From: Paenibacillus sp. FSL H7-0326 | Lineage (GTDB): Bacteria > Bacillota > Bacilli > Paenibacillales > Paenibacillaceae | Assembly (NCBI RefSeq): GCF_001955535.1 | Contig: NZ_MPVN01000002.1 | Location: forward strand, 1 to 64,000 | DNA: 64,000 bases | Direction: 5' to 3' | In this document: positions 25,939 through 34,622 of the stretch, piece after piece | Layout of the letters: every line of letters begins with the position of its first letter | Position numbering within the stretch: position 1 is the first letter of the stretch | Program-made: the position numbers and the translations under genes | Notes under the pieces: generated by a model | Told to the model about the DNA's origin: nothing | The model's database searches: none | Seen by the model: only the letters and a program-made list of their open reading frames with translations

Positions 25939-27006
25939 CTAATCATCCATACCTATCAGCTTCGCGGGGTTAGTTGCCACCATCCGGTAAATATCATCAG
26001 GGGAGAATTGGTAATCGAGCATTGTCGCAATCATCGTGCGCATGCCTTGAACCGGAGTCGGAGCGGCACGAATACCATAGTCTGTTCCGAGCACAAACTG
26101 ATCAATGCCTACTTCTCTGATTGTTTTCATCCAAGCAGTGGCATTAGAGAAGCGCCCCAACTCCGCTCCCATGTCCATGTATTCTTTTTCAACATAATAA
26201 TGTGTTCTAGGTACATCCGGATACAGCCAGTCCACAAGGCAGGCTTCGAGAAACGCACCTCTTGCAGCAGCTGCCTTCTGCTGCTCGATCGTCATCTGTC
26301 CACGCACCGGATGGGCAATCAATACTTTGCTGATTCCGTACTCTTCCGCCAGATCCAGTAGTCTAAGCGCTTCCGGCACCGATACATGCCCTGTATTTAA
26401 ATAGACCTCAGGACGCTCTGAAATCATTGATAATATTTCATGCAGCTCTTCTGAAATGGGTCCTTCCAGAGGTATGGATGTCGCAACAGGCAGCTCCTCT
26501 TCGGCAAACTTAGGGAAGGCATCTTTGAAAGGAACCAGCTTGCCATCAATCAGTGTGGACTCCCGCTCAGCAGAGAACCGGGTGCAGTGTGATCCGAAGC
26601 TGATGAAACGGCAGCCTTCCTCCAGATGCAGCGCTGTCCTTACAGAACGGGGATTAATACCACCGTGACAGGAATTCATAAGATAGCCGCCATAGGTATG
26701 TATTCCCGGCACATGTCTGTTAACAATCCATGCCATGCCTGATGCCCAGCCAAATACATCATAATAAACGATGCTTTTCATACCAGCAGCTGCGGCCTCC
26801 TGGGCAACCTGGATAGGGTCCATATGTCCTGGATTGGAGTTCAGAACGGGTCCCGCATGAACATGGCTGTCAATCGCACCGATTAGCAGCTCATCTGGTA
26901 GCTCCATTGATCTTCTGTAAAAGGACTCATTCCACTTGGAACGATCCGGTAATCGCGGTTGTACTGGCTCTATCTTTCCTGTTACGTATGGATACTGGTT
27001 AATCAT
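25939..27006 (-). CDS. Amidohydrolase-like metal-dependent hydrolase (DUF6282 type)
   Basis: A 355-residue TIM-barrel-like hydrolase with the metal motif DSHVHAGP (His-x-His) near 46-53, a His in SFGSHCTRFSAE, another in KVLIAHPV and the terminal Asp of FVLGTDYG near 310. This is the amidohydrolase order. ATG at 27006 follows TGGAGGGA. It lies in the sugar ABC operon, so it may act on an imported lactone or glycoconjugate; this is inference. Family name DUF6282 is my recollection of such proteins, not a search result. Confidence 0.78.
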   Translation of the reverse strand: MINQYPYVTGKIEPVQPRLPDRSKWNESFYRRSMELPDELLIGAIDSHVHAGPVLNSNPGHMDPIQVAQEAAAAGMKSIVYYDVFGWASGMAWIVNRHVPGIHTYGGYLMNSCHGGINPRSVRTALHLEEGCRFISFGSHCTRFSAERESTLIDGKLVPFKDAFPKFAEEELPVATSIPLEGPISEELHEILSMISERPEVYLNTGHVSVPEALRLLDLAEEYGISKVLIAHPVRGQMTIEQQKAAAARGAFLEACLVDWLYPDVPRTHYYVEKEYMDMGAELGRFSNATAWMKTIREVGIDQFVLGTDYGIRAAPTPVQGMRTMIATMLDYQFSPDDIYRMVATNPAKLIGMDD

Positions 27007-27043
27007 GACATGTTCCCTCCATATCAATCTTATTATTTGCATG

Positions 27044-27907
27044 CTACCCTTTCACTGCTCCGCTCATCACACCCGCAATGATACGAGAGCTGAATGCGAA
27101 ATATACGACGGCTACCGGAAGCATAGACATTACCATTCCTGCCATAAGCTGAGGATAATTGGTGCTGTATTGGGATTTAAAATACGACATTCCCAAGGGT
27201 ACCGTTCGGAGCGATTCATCATTCAGTAACACAAGTGCAAATGAGAACTCATTCCAACAAGCAAAAAATTGTAATATAGCAACGGTGGTAAGCACAGGTA
27301 CTGCTATGGGGACAACAATATTAAACATCGTACCGCTGAAGCTTAGACCGTCAATAGCCGCAGCCTCCTCTATTTCCCTCGGAATCCCTGTCACATAACT
27401 GTAGATCAGCATAATCGGCATGGAGAGATTGAAGGCAATATACGGAATAATCAGCGTGTACCATTGATCAGCCAGTCCCCAATCTTTGAATAACAAATAG
27501 ATTGGAACCAATAGAGCATGAATTGGCACTAGCATACCAAACAAATAATAGAAGATCATTAATTTTTTTCCTTTAAAATCAATGCGGGCTGCAATATAAC
27601 CCGTTACGTATGAGACAATTACGATGCCAAGAACAGATAAGAAGGTCACCCTTGCACTGTTCCATGACAGCTGCAGCATATTGGTCAGCTCAAGTGCTTC
27701 TACGTAGTTTGCAAAATGGAGATTCTTCGGCAGGCTCAAAATACTGTTCGCGAATTCTGGTTGTGTCTTGAGAGATGAATAGACAATCCAGACAAGAGGA
27801 TAAATACAACTGAAGGTAAAGATAAACATAATGGCATTAACCGCCAAGCTGGCGAACCTTGGGGCGATCTTCAGAATACGGCGCTGCTTCCTAAGCTCCA
27901 GCTCCAT
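27044..27907 (-). CDS. ABC sugar transporter permease (MalG-like)
   Basis: A 287-residue inner-membrane permease with about six helices. The EAA loop reads EIEEAAAIDGLSFSGTMFNIVVP near 200, contacting an ATPase. ATG at 27907 overlaps the TAA of the preceding permease by one base (TAATG), with SD GGGGGAGCC. It pairs with the next gene to form a CUT1-type channel. No MsmX-like ATPase is encoded here; in Bacillales a shared ATPase usually serves such importers. Confidence 0.92.
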   Translation of the reverse strand: MELELRKQRRILKIAPRFASLAVNAIMFIFTFSCIYPLVWIVYSSLKTQPEFANSILSLPKNLHFANYVEALELTNMLQLSWNSARVTFLSVLGIVIVSYVTGYIAARIDFKGKKLMIFYYLFGMLVPIHALLVPIYLLFKDWGLADQWYTLIIPYIAFNLSMPIMLIYSYVTGIPREIEEAAAIDGLSFSGTMFNIVVPIAVPVLTTVAILQFFACWNEFSFALVLLNDESLRTVPLGMSYFKSQYSTNYPQLMAGMVMSMLPVAVVYFAFSSRIIAGVMSGAVKG

Positions 27908-28806
27908 TACAAGGCTCCCCCACTCTTGTTCTGACGTTTCTGCATAAATAGTGTACATAAGAGGATAATCAGCATAGTCAGCGTAATGATGGCGATCGCC
28001 AGTGCTGATCCATAGCCGTAACGGAATCGAAGAAAGGATGTTTCATACGCATAGAGAGCCATGACGGAGGAAGCATTGCCCGGTCCACCGCCGGTTAGCG
28101 CAAATACATGTTCAAAGCCACGCATATTGTTTGCTATACATAGGAGGGATGCGACCAGAAGTGTTGGTTTGGCTAATGGAATCATGATATACCAAGCTTT
28201 GCGAACGCCTGTAGCTCCATCTAGTTCTGCTACTTCAAGCACCTCTTTGTTAATAGAGGATAGACCGGCAAGCATGAGAAGTGTGAAGAAACCGATATTC
28301 TGCCAGGATAATGGTATAGATACGAGCAGTACGATGGGACCCGTCAAATCCAGCCAAGATTGAGCCCAGTCTCCAAGTCCAGCTCCACGAAGACCACCGT
28401 TTAACAGACCGTAGTTGTAGTTGTAGATCATCATCCATAAGAAGGCGATAATGACGGGTGCAAGCGTCGATGGAAAATAACTCATTGTGCGATGCAGCCC
28501 TTTCATCTTAACCAGCTTTGACATGAGCAGGAGAGCAAATATAAAGCCCAGCCCCACTTGCCCAATCAATCCATACGCCGTCATCCATACATTGTTCACA
28601 AACGCATTCCAAAACACCTCATCCTGCAGCAGCTCCTTGTAATTATCCATTCCAATAAACGTCTTCTTCGGCCCGCCTGTCCATGAATAGAAGCTGTCGC
28701 GAAAGGCTGCAAGGATGGGTAACAGGACGACAAAAGAATAAACTAACAATCCGGGAAGCAGGTATAGCAGAAGTAACCACCTCTTGGGGCGAAGCGCCTT
28801 TCCCAT
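27907..28806 (-). CDS. ABC sugar transporter permease (MalF/UgpA-like)
   Basis: A 299-residue permease. The N-terminus WLLLLYLLPGLLVYSFVVLLPI is the first helix typical of CUT1 MalF-like permeases; the EAA loop is EVAELDGATGVRKAWYIMIPL near 195; GGGPGNASSV near 243 is the conserved periplasmic turn. SD AGGTGGTGATC. Translationally coupled to the second permease. Substrate likely an oligosaccharide. Confidence 0.92.
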   Translation of the reverse strand: MGKALRPKRWLLLLYLLPGLLVYSFVVLLPILAAFRDSFYSWTGGPKKTFIGMDNYKELLQDEVFWNAFVNNVWMTAYGLIGQVGLGFIFALLLMSKLVKMKGLHRTMSYFPSTLAPVIIAFLWMMIYNYNYGLLNGGLRGAGLGDWAQSWLDLTGPIVLLVSIPLSWQNIGFFTLLMLAGLSSINKEVLEVAELDGATGVRKAWYIMIPLAKPTLLVASLLCIANNMRGFEHVFALTGGGPGNASSVMALYAYETSFLRFRYGYGSALAIAIITLTMLIILLCTLFMQKRQNKSGGAL

Positions 28807-28862
28807 AAGTTAAGATCACCACCTACTCATTTTTGATCCTCATTTACTTAGGTATAGGACTT

Positions 28863-30200
28863 TTAAGGCTTATTTAAATAGGTCTCGTATGCACGCTGAG
28901 TGCGTTCTGCAAAATCCATAGGTGTAATGGATCCTGCCATAACTCCTTGGATCTCCGTGTTTATGACTTCTACTATGGAGGCATCAAACCACAGGTCGAA
29001 GATCTTAGTCGCTTCCGCTGCCGCACTAGCTTCATAGGCAGCGAGCGCTACGGGATGAAGCTTGGAAGTGTCAAACGTTCCGGGATCGTAAGCTGGAAAG
29101 CCGCCAACTTCTGCCATCAGCTTTGCGCTGGTCGCTCCTGTCATGTACTCAAGCAGCGTCATCATTGCATCCAGCTTCTCTCCAGCCTCTACTTTAGAGT
29201 TGATGCTGTAGTACACACCCGCTCCGCCAGATGAACTTAGTGAATGACCTAGTCCCCCTTCTACTCCTGGGAATACAGCTACTCTTGTAGTCTCCTTAAT
29301 ATGGCTTGGCGCATTGTTGACAACGTTCATTGCCGACCATATTCCGCTGACAAAAGCTGCAGAACGTCCTTCGAAATAGTAATTGACCATCGTCTCGGTA
29401 TCAATCGAATTGAGATCCTTGTTTAGGTATCCGGCGCTAGCTAGATCACTCATCACAGTAACAGCCTCTACAAACCCATTATCCGTAAACTTGGCGCCGC
29501 CTTTTGCTAGTATCGATTCCGTCCATTCAGGGCCAGTGAACCGGTCTGTCAGCGCACTGATCCAGCTGGATATAGCATAGCCTTTAGATTTGTCACCGTA
29601 TGAAAAGAGATTGATTCCTTTATCAGCAAGTCTTCCACCAGCCTCCATCAATTCATCCCATGAGGATGGAAATTCGGTATATCCGGCTTCCGCAAATAAT
29701 TCTGCATTATAGTAAATTAAATGTGTTGGACCTGCGGCGATCGGAATTCCATACACCTGACCATTTCTTGTCCCTGCATCCAGCGTTCCAGGCCGATATC
29801 CATCTCTCCACTCAGGTCGTTTCTCCAGCTCTGTATCCAGCGGAAGCACAATCTCATTATTTACGAAGTTGGTCATCCACGATCCAGGTACGATGAATAC
29901 GTCCGGCATATCATCTGCTGCCGCAAGCGCCTGCGCCTTAATTGAATAATCCTCATTCTGCAGCTGCTCTTCTATCACTTCAATGTCAGGGTAATCTTTT
30001 CTGAATCTTTCAAGACCATCGAGCACGGCTGTATCCTCAGGACTCTTACCTATATTCGATTTCTGATACCTGTGCATTAATGTAATCGTAATTTGATCTT
30101 CGTCGCCGCTCATCGTTTCGCTATCTGTAGATCCACCACATGCAGTCAGTCCGCTCGATAATGCAAGGATCAAAGCCAGCATAACAGGTGTCCTTTTCAA
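28863..30200 (-). CDS. ABC sugar-binding lipoprotein (CUT1 type)
   Basis: An extracellular solute-binding protein with signal peptide MKRTPVMLALILALSSG and lipobox LTAC. The type 1 binding-protein pattern is seen in DGLERFRKDYPDIEV, MPDVFIVPGSW and GPTHLIYYNAELFAEAG. TTG at 30200 is chosen because AAGGAG lies 9 bases before it; the in-frame ATG at 30224 has no SD. First structural gene behind the GntR regulator. Ligand unknown. Confidence 0.9.
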   Translation of the reverse strand: MKRTPVMLALILALSSGLTACGGSTDSETMSGDEDQITITLMHRYQKSNIGKSPEDTAVLDGLERFRKDYPDIEVIEEQLQNEDYSIKAQALAAADDMPDVFIVPGSWMTNFVNNEIVLPLDTELEKRPEWRDGYRPGTLDAGTRNGQVYGIPIAAGPTHLIYYNAELFAEAGYTEFPSSWDELMEAGGRLADKGINLFSYGDKSKGYAISSWISALTDRFTGPEWTESILAKGGAKFTDNGFVEAVTVMSDLASAGYLNKDLNSIDTETMVNYYFEGRSAAFVSGIWSAMNVVNNAPSHIKETTRVAVFPGVEGGLGHSLSSSGGAGVYYSINSKVEAGEKLDAMMTLLEYMTGATSAKLMAEVGGFPAYDPGTFDTSKLHPVALAAYEASAAAEATKIFDLWFDASIVEVINTEIQGVMAGSITPMDFAERTQRAYETYLNKP

Positions 30201-30234
30201 CTCTCCCCACTCCTTTGTATTCATTTCAGGAAGA

Positions 30235-30254
30235 TTTGGAATCCAAAATTGGAT
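30235..30254 (-). promoter_or_regulatory. Overlapping palindromes between gntR and the binding protein gene
   Basis: TTTGGAATCCAAA (30235-30247) and ATCCAAAATTGGAT (30241-30254) are overlapping inverted repeats in the 51-base gap after gntR. They are a plausible GntR/FCD-type operator placed so as to control the transporter genes. Confidence 0.5.
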
Positions 30255-30275
30255 ACAATCCGCTGCAAAAAAAAT

Positions 30276-30935
30276 TTACTGAAAAATTTCTTTGAAATTC
30301 AGTATGGTTACTGACTTCTCCGTAAAATTTAGCGAACGCTCTATTTGCCATAAATGATCGGTCATAATCTGCACTGCTTCTTCTTCGTCTTTACGGATAA
30401 TAGCCTTAATCAGCTCTTGATGATCTTGGCAGAAACTTTGATTGGTTCCGTATATTGCGATAATGACAGAAGTTAGTGATATTAATTCCTCTAAGAAGTG
30501 AAAATAGTAATAATTATCTGCCAGCTCAGCCAGCTTCAAATGAATATCTACGGTGACATCAAGCGCTCCTACAATGTCCCCTTCATGGCTGGCCTTATGT
30601 TCCTCCTGTACTAGAGCCTCCAGTGGACCGAGCTGTTCTGGCCTGACAATGGTACAGAGCTTTTTGACCATCGAGGACTCTATAACCCGCCTCATCTCAA
30701 ACACTTCTCTCGCTTCTTGGGCACTGGGACAGGATACAAAAGCACCTCGGTACGGAATATCCGTAACCAGCTTCTCCATCGCCAATCGCCGAAGCACATT
30801 TCGAATTGGAGTGCGGCTGACCTGAAAAGCTTCAGCGAGCGAGTCCTCAACTAATTGTGTATTCGGAAGAAGCTTATGCTGAGTTATCGCCAATTTGATT
30901 GCCTTGTAGATTTCCATCTCCTTTCGCTTGCTCAT
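30276..30935 (-). CDS. GntR family regulator, FCD (FadR/VanR) subfamily
   Basis: A 219-residue repressor: N-terminal winged HTH (LVEDSLAEAFQVSRTPIRNVLRRLAMEKLV at 28-57) and an all-helical FCD effector domain with the metal-binding His positions in DVTVDIHLKLAELADN and TDHLWQIERS. SD GGAG 7 bases before the ATG. Heads the operon with the sugar importer; effector probably an organic acid or sugar acid, consistent with the FCD subfamily (inference). Confidence 0.9.
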   Translation of the reverse strand: MSKRKEMEIYKAIKLAITQHKLLPNTQLVEDSLAEAFQVSRTPIRNVLRRLAMEKLVTDIPYRGAFVSCPSAQEAREVFEMRRVIESSMVKKLCTIVRPEQLGPLEALVQEEHKASHEGDIVGALDVTVDIHLKLAELADNYYYFHFLEELISLTSVIIAIYGTNQSFCQDHQELIKAIIRKDEEEAVQIMTDHLWQIERSLNFTEKSVTILNFKEIFQ

Positions 30936-30998
30936 ATTTTCACTCCATCCTGTAGATTAGTTACTTTTCGAATAAGATTAATTTCTTAATTTGCTATT

Positions 30999-31027
30999 AT
31001 GATAATTTTAGTGCTTCATCAGGTCAA
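30999..31027 (-). promoter_or_regulatory. Sigma-A promoter of the gntR operon
   Basis: TTGACC (31027-31022), a 17-base spacer and TATCAT (31004-30999) on the minus strand, 64 bases before the gntR start codon. Confidence 0.65.
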
Positions 31028-31162
31028 TATAATTAACACTATTTCGGAATTATGCACAATAATTATGGATGAATAGAGGTTTTTGTGTCTTCGCTTCGAT
31101 CATGGAGCATCTGCACTTACACCGCATGTCAGTTTAAATTAAAAATCTGTGATTACTTGCAA

Positions 31163-31204
31163 AAAAAAGCTATCCCTGCGTTATTACGCTTTTAGGATAG
31201 CTTT
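31163..31204 (-). terminator. Intrinsic terminator of the iron uptake operon
   Basis: AAAGCTATCC (31204-31195) pairs with GGATAGCTTT (31175-31166), with an internal GCGT/ACGC stem, then eight T on the minus strand. Confidence 0.88.
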
Positions 31205-31235
31205 AGTGTGATGCTTAAATTGACCATTCGGTGAT

Positions 31236-33341
31236 TTATTTTCGCTTCAGCTTATTGGTTTGACTCATCAAATATAATAAATAAGGTGTTCCCAGCAGGG
31301 CAGTGACAATGCCCGAAGGCAATTCCTTCGGAATGATCACCACTCTCCCGATCAAGTCCGCACCGGCCAGGAGGATGCCGCCGATCAAAGCAGCGATCAC
31401 CATTGACTTCCGATGGTTAGAACCAACCAGCATTCTTGCCGCATGAGGTGCAAGCAAACCGATGAATCCAACTGAACCGACATTAGCCGCTGCAATCGAA
31501 GCAAGGAGTACGGCAATGACCGCAACATAGATACGCGTATTCCGAACATGAAGCCCAAGACCATTGGATGTATCTTCACTGAAGGTCAGCAGGTCAACCC
31601 TTCGTCCCAGCCATGCTGCGAGCGGCAGCAGAATCAGGATTGCGGGAAGAATGCGCAAGACCTCTGTCCAGCTTCGATTGTAGGTACTGCCTGCCATCCA
31701 TGACAAGGCAGGTGCGACATCTAGCTCGGCATGGATAATCATTAAATTAATAATTGCGGATCCAAAGGCAGCCACAGCGATTCCAACGAGTGTAAGAACC
31801 GTTGGATGAAGCCCCCTTTTCCAAGATACCGCATAGACAATCGCAGCAGCGACGATTCCACCAATAACCGCACCGACAGGTATCCAATTCGCAGATAATG
31901 CCGGAAAGCTAACCATAATGAGCAATGCTCCAGCTCCTGCACCACTAGTAACTCCGACGACCTGAGGATCGCCCAGCGGATTACGAACGGCATTTTGCAG
32001 CAAGCATCCACTGACGGCAATCGCCATACCAGACAATCCAGCGGTCAGGAGCCTAGGCAGCCTGTTATCCAGCAGGATTGAGCGATACAATTCGTCACCG
32101 CCTCCGGTGAATAGTGCGGCTACTTCCGCAAATGGGATGTACAAGCTCCCATTCATCAGACTGACGATCCATACAAGTACCAACAATGCACTGAATATGC
32201 CAACAAGCAAAGGATATGGCAGACGACGCAGACTGGTCCCTGTCATCATGGAACTGCCAGAACTATCACTGCTGCCAATCATCGATCGGGATACACGCAA
32301 GGCAAGCCAAATGAGACAAGGAGCTCCAATCATAGCCGTTATCGCGCCAACTGGCAATTCACCGTATGCATCCACGAACGTGCGGGAAATGGTATCCGCA
32401 CCCACTAGCAGTGCTGCCCCCCATAGGGCGGCAAGCGGAATTAACCCACCGTGCCGATTCACTCCGGACAAACGCACAAGATGGGGTGCAACGAGTCCGA
32501 TAAATCCGATTGGACCGACCACACTTACCGTAACACAGGCTAACAGTACGGAAGCCCCCATAGCAAGGAAGCGAATCGTCCCTACTTTTTGTCCAATGGA
32601 ACGTGCGGATTCCTCGTTTAGTGTCAGCACATCCCATTGCCTTACTCCCATGATCAGCACAAGGAGCCCGCCTATAATCCAAGGCCATGTAAAGTTGACT
32701 CCGTCCCAGTCATTCTGAATCAGTGATCCTGAGCCCCATAAAAAAATACCTTGTGTCGTCTGCTGATTCAGCAGCAGCAGCGCACTTGTCACCGAGGATA
32801 ACACAAGGGTTACGATCATCCCTGATAAGGCAATTCGAAGCGGAGAACCCTTTGTTTTGCCCGCAAGCGCAAACACGGACAGGGCAGCTAGAGTCCCCCC
32901 GATGACAGCCAAGGGCAGGGCATACATATGCTGAAGTCCAGGCCAGAAGATCATTCCTGCAACGACAGCCAGATAAGCACCCGCGTTAACACCAAGGGTC
33001 GTCTCTGATGCCAGCGGATTTCGTGTAACAGTTTGCATCAGTACACCTGATACCGCAAGTGCTGCACCCGCCAAGAGACCGATCACTGTTCTGGGCAGCC
33101 GAACACTGCGGATCATATGATGTTCTGCCAGTTCCTGAGGAGCTGCCAGAGCCTGCACGACGGTCTTGACGGATATATCAGCTAAACCTTGAGTCAAACT
33201 AAGAAATGAAAGGATTAAGAGTGATACAGCTCCTGCAATTAACATCCATAACGGCTTCCAGCCCCTCCGTGAATCGACGGAGGGGGCTGGATGAATGCTC
33301 GCAGGCCCAGAACCTTGAGCTCGATATTTCCCTAAATTCAT
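31236..33341 (-). CDS. Fused iron-siderophore ABC permease (FhuB-like, FecCD x2)
   Basis: A 701-residue membrane protein made of two FecCD permease halves, about 30-350 and 375-695. Each half has the motif RLPRT/RLPRL near its first third, the NPLASETTLG / NPLGDPQVVG segment, and a GFIGLVAPHLVRL / GFIGLLAPHAARM coupling loop. Such fusion is as in E. coli FhuB; many Bacillales use two separate subunits. The ATG overlaps the binding-protein stop (ATGA). No ATPase gene accompanies it, so a shared FhuC-type ATPase must be elsewhere. Confidence 0.94.
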   Translation of the reverse strand: MNLGKYRAQGSGPASIHPAPSVDSRRGWKPLWMLIAGAVSLLILSFLSLTQGLADISVKTVVQALAAPQELAEHHMIRSVRLPRTVIGLLAGAALAVSGVLMQTVTRNPLASETTLGVNAGAYLAVVAGMIFWPGLQHMYALPLAVIGGTLAALSVFALAGKTKGSPLRIALSGMIVTLVLSSVTSALLLLNQQTTQGIFLWGSGSLIQNDWDGVNFTWPWIIGGLLVLIMGVRQWDVLTLNEESARSIGQKVGTIRFLAMGASVLLACVTVSVVGPIGFIGLVAPHLVRLSGVNRHGGLIPLAALWGAALLVGADTISRTFVDAYGELPVGAITAMIGAPCLIWLALRVSRSMIGSSDSSGSSMMTGTSLRRLPYPLLVGIFSALLVLVWIVSLMNGSLYIPFAEVAALFTGGGDELYRSILLDNRLPRLLTAGLSGMAIAVSGCLLQNAVRNPLGDPQVVGVTSGAGAGALLIMVSFPALSANWIPVGAVIGGIVAAAIVYAVSWKRGLHPTVLTLVGIAVAAFGSAIINLMIIHAELDVAPALSWMAGSTYNRSWTEVLRILPAILILLPLAAWLGRRVDLLTFSEDTSNGLGLHVRNTRIYVAVIAVLLASIAAANVGSVGFIGLLAPHAARMLVGSNHRKSMVIAALIGGILLAGADLIGRVVIIPKELPSGIVTALLGTPYLLYLMSQTNKLKRK

Positions 33342-34369
33342 TGTGTAAGCAAATCAGCCGTCTTCTGTGCCATGACCTGTGCGGATAATGGGCCGCCGTA
33401 TGGCCACATATCACCACCAAGTGCATATACACGATTCTCTTTAACAAAATTCAGTCCGTTCCAGACCGGATTGTCCTTCAGCTGATTATCGATGACATTA
33501 TCACTTTCTTGAATAATATGAAGGAAATTCGCATCCTCCAGAGCGGGCAGAGCTTCTACATCCGTCGTTGTGAAGCCGTAAACTTCAAATTGGCTTGGTT
33601 TATATGCATTCTTCAAGCCGATGTGCTCCAGAATCTTGACCGCAAGTGAATTATCCGTCGATATGCGGAATGTTACTGCATTCTGGTTGCTGAAGCCCAT
33701 CGCAAGTGCAAATGGACGCTCTGTCATACCCGCTGCTTCCAATTTTGCTTTGGAGTCAGCATAGGTTTGATCCAGCTCACTGAGTATTTTTTCCGCTTCG
33801 TCTTTCTTGTCGAGCACGTCTGCGATCGTATTGAAAGTACTCAGCATCTCTTCATACTGATCTCCATCTCCCTCAGCAGGATAAGGGTCAAACACAAGCG
33901 TCGGAGCAATCTTGGTATAAGCCTCGTAATTGGAGCCAAGATTGGATTTGAGCCCGATGATGAGGTCAGGCTTCAGTGACGCAATGATTTCCAGATTAGG
34001 CTCCTGACGGGTACCCACATCCGTCACATCGGCACCAATTTCAACCGGAATATCAACCCATGTATTCATTCCTTCAATATCAGCAATCCCAACGGGCTGA
34101 ACCCCAAGCGCCATCACATCTTCAGCATACAGCCACTCCAGTGCAACGATACGCTGAGGTACACCTGTAATTTCTGTTTCTCCGAGCACATGTTTAATGG
34201 TTCTTGTCTGAGGCTCGGTTGTATTACTATCTGCACTCTGTGCAGGTGGATTTGTTGATTCTCCGGACCCGGAAGTCTCATTTGAAGCGGTACCTGAACC
34301 ACCTCCACAACCAGCAAGCACCAGAGCAAACATTAAAACGATGAACACCAAACTCTTTGCATTACGCAC
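33338..34369 (-). CDS. Iron-siderophore ABC substrate-binding lipoprotein
   Basis: A 343-residue surface lipoprotein with lipobox LAGC at about 18-21 and a long Ser/Thr/Asn linker, then the FhuD/FepB-type fold: RIVALEWLYAEDVMALGVQPVGIAD near 73 and PNLEIIASLKPDLIIGLKS near 124. Starts with GTG after GAGGGGG. Co-transcribed with the fused permease and preceded by a Fur-box-bearing promoter, so it should be induced by iron limitation. EWLY in place of the usual ERxx and the lack of catechol-binding Arg pattern leave the siderophore class open (hydroxamate or citrate). Confidence 0.92.
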   Translation of the reverse strand: MRNAKSLVFIVLMFALVLAGCGGGSGTASNETSGSGESTNPPAQSADSNTTEPQTRTIKHVLGETEITGVPQRIVALEWLYAEDVMALGVQPVGIADIEGMNTWVDIPVEIGADVTDVGTRQEPNLEIIASLKPDLIIGLKSNLGSNYEAYTKIAPTLVFDPYPAEGDGDQYEEMLSTFNTIADVLDKKDEAEKILSELDQTYADSKAKLEAAGMTERPFALAMGFSNQNAVTFRISTDNSLAVKILEHIGLKNAYKPSQFEVYGFTTTDVEALPALEDANFLHIIQESDNVIDNQLKDNPVWNGLNFVKENRVYALGGDMWPYGGPLSAQVMAQKTADLLTQ

Positions 34370-34429
34370 TGCATTTCCCCCTCAAACCTCTATGTATTTT
34401 ATAATTAATACTAGATGATAATTATTATT

Positions 34430-34490
34430 GATAATGGTTATCATTATCATCACTGTTTACAATAATAGATACTCCACTAGATTATGTCAA
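34430..34490 (-). promoter_or_regulatory. Iron-regulated promoter with Fur box
   Basis: TTGACA (34490-34485), 17-base spacer and TATTAT (34467-34462) form a strong promoter. Downstream, 34430-34448 matches the 19-bp Fur consensus at 17 of 19 positions (GATAATGGTTATCATTATC on plus), and a second weaker 7-1-7 copy continues to about 34415. Binding there would block the start site. Confidence 0.88.
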
Positions 34491-34549
34491 TATAAATTCT
34501 TGCTTGGTATAACAGTTCCATGAATCGTATCTTAATCACTTCTTAAGAA

Positions 34550-34603
34550 CAACGAAAAAGCAGACCGATCATGAGGTTTACACCTGATGTTTGGCCTGCT
34601 TTT
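34550..34603 (-). terminator. Intrinsic terminator of the histidine kinase gene
   Basis: AAAAGCAGGCC (34603-34593) pairs with GGTCTGCTTTT (34566-34556, one G-U), followed by TCG and T-rich minus-strand sequence, 20 bases past the kinase stop codon. Confidence 0.75.
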
Positions 34604-34622
34604 CCTATTAATATTTTTCATT

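Larger units (their letters stand above)
30936..31235. other. Intergenic region: gntR promoter and permease terminator
   Basis: 300 bases between fhuB-like and gntR genes. It carries the gntR promoter (30999-31027) and the terminator of the iron operon (31163-31204). No gene is seen. Confidence 0.7.

Noticed and set aside
32107..32718. 203-codon open frame on plus, opposite the fused iron permease
   Set aside because: Antisense shadow of a GC-richer membrane protein gene; low-complexity composition, no SD, no recognisable domain.
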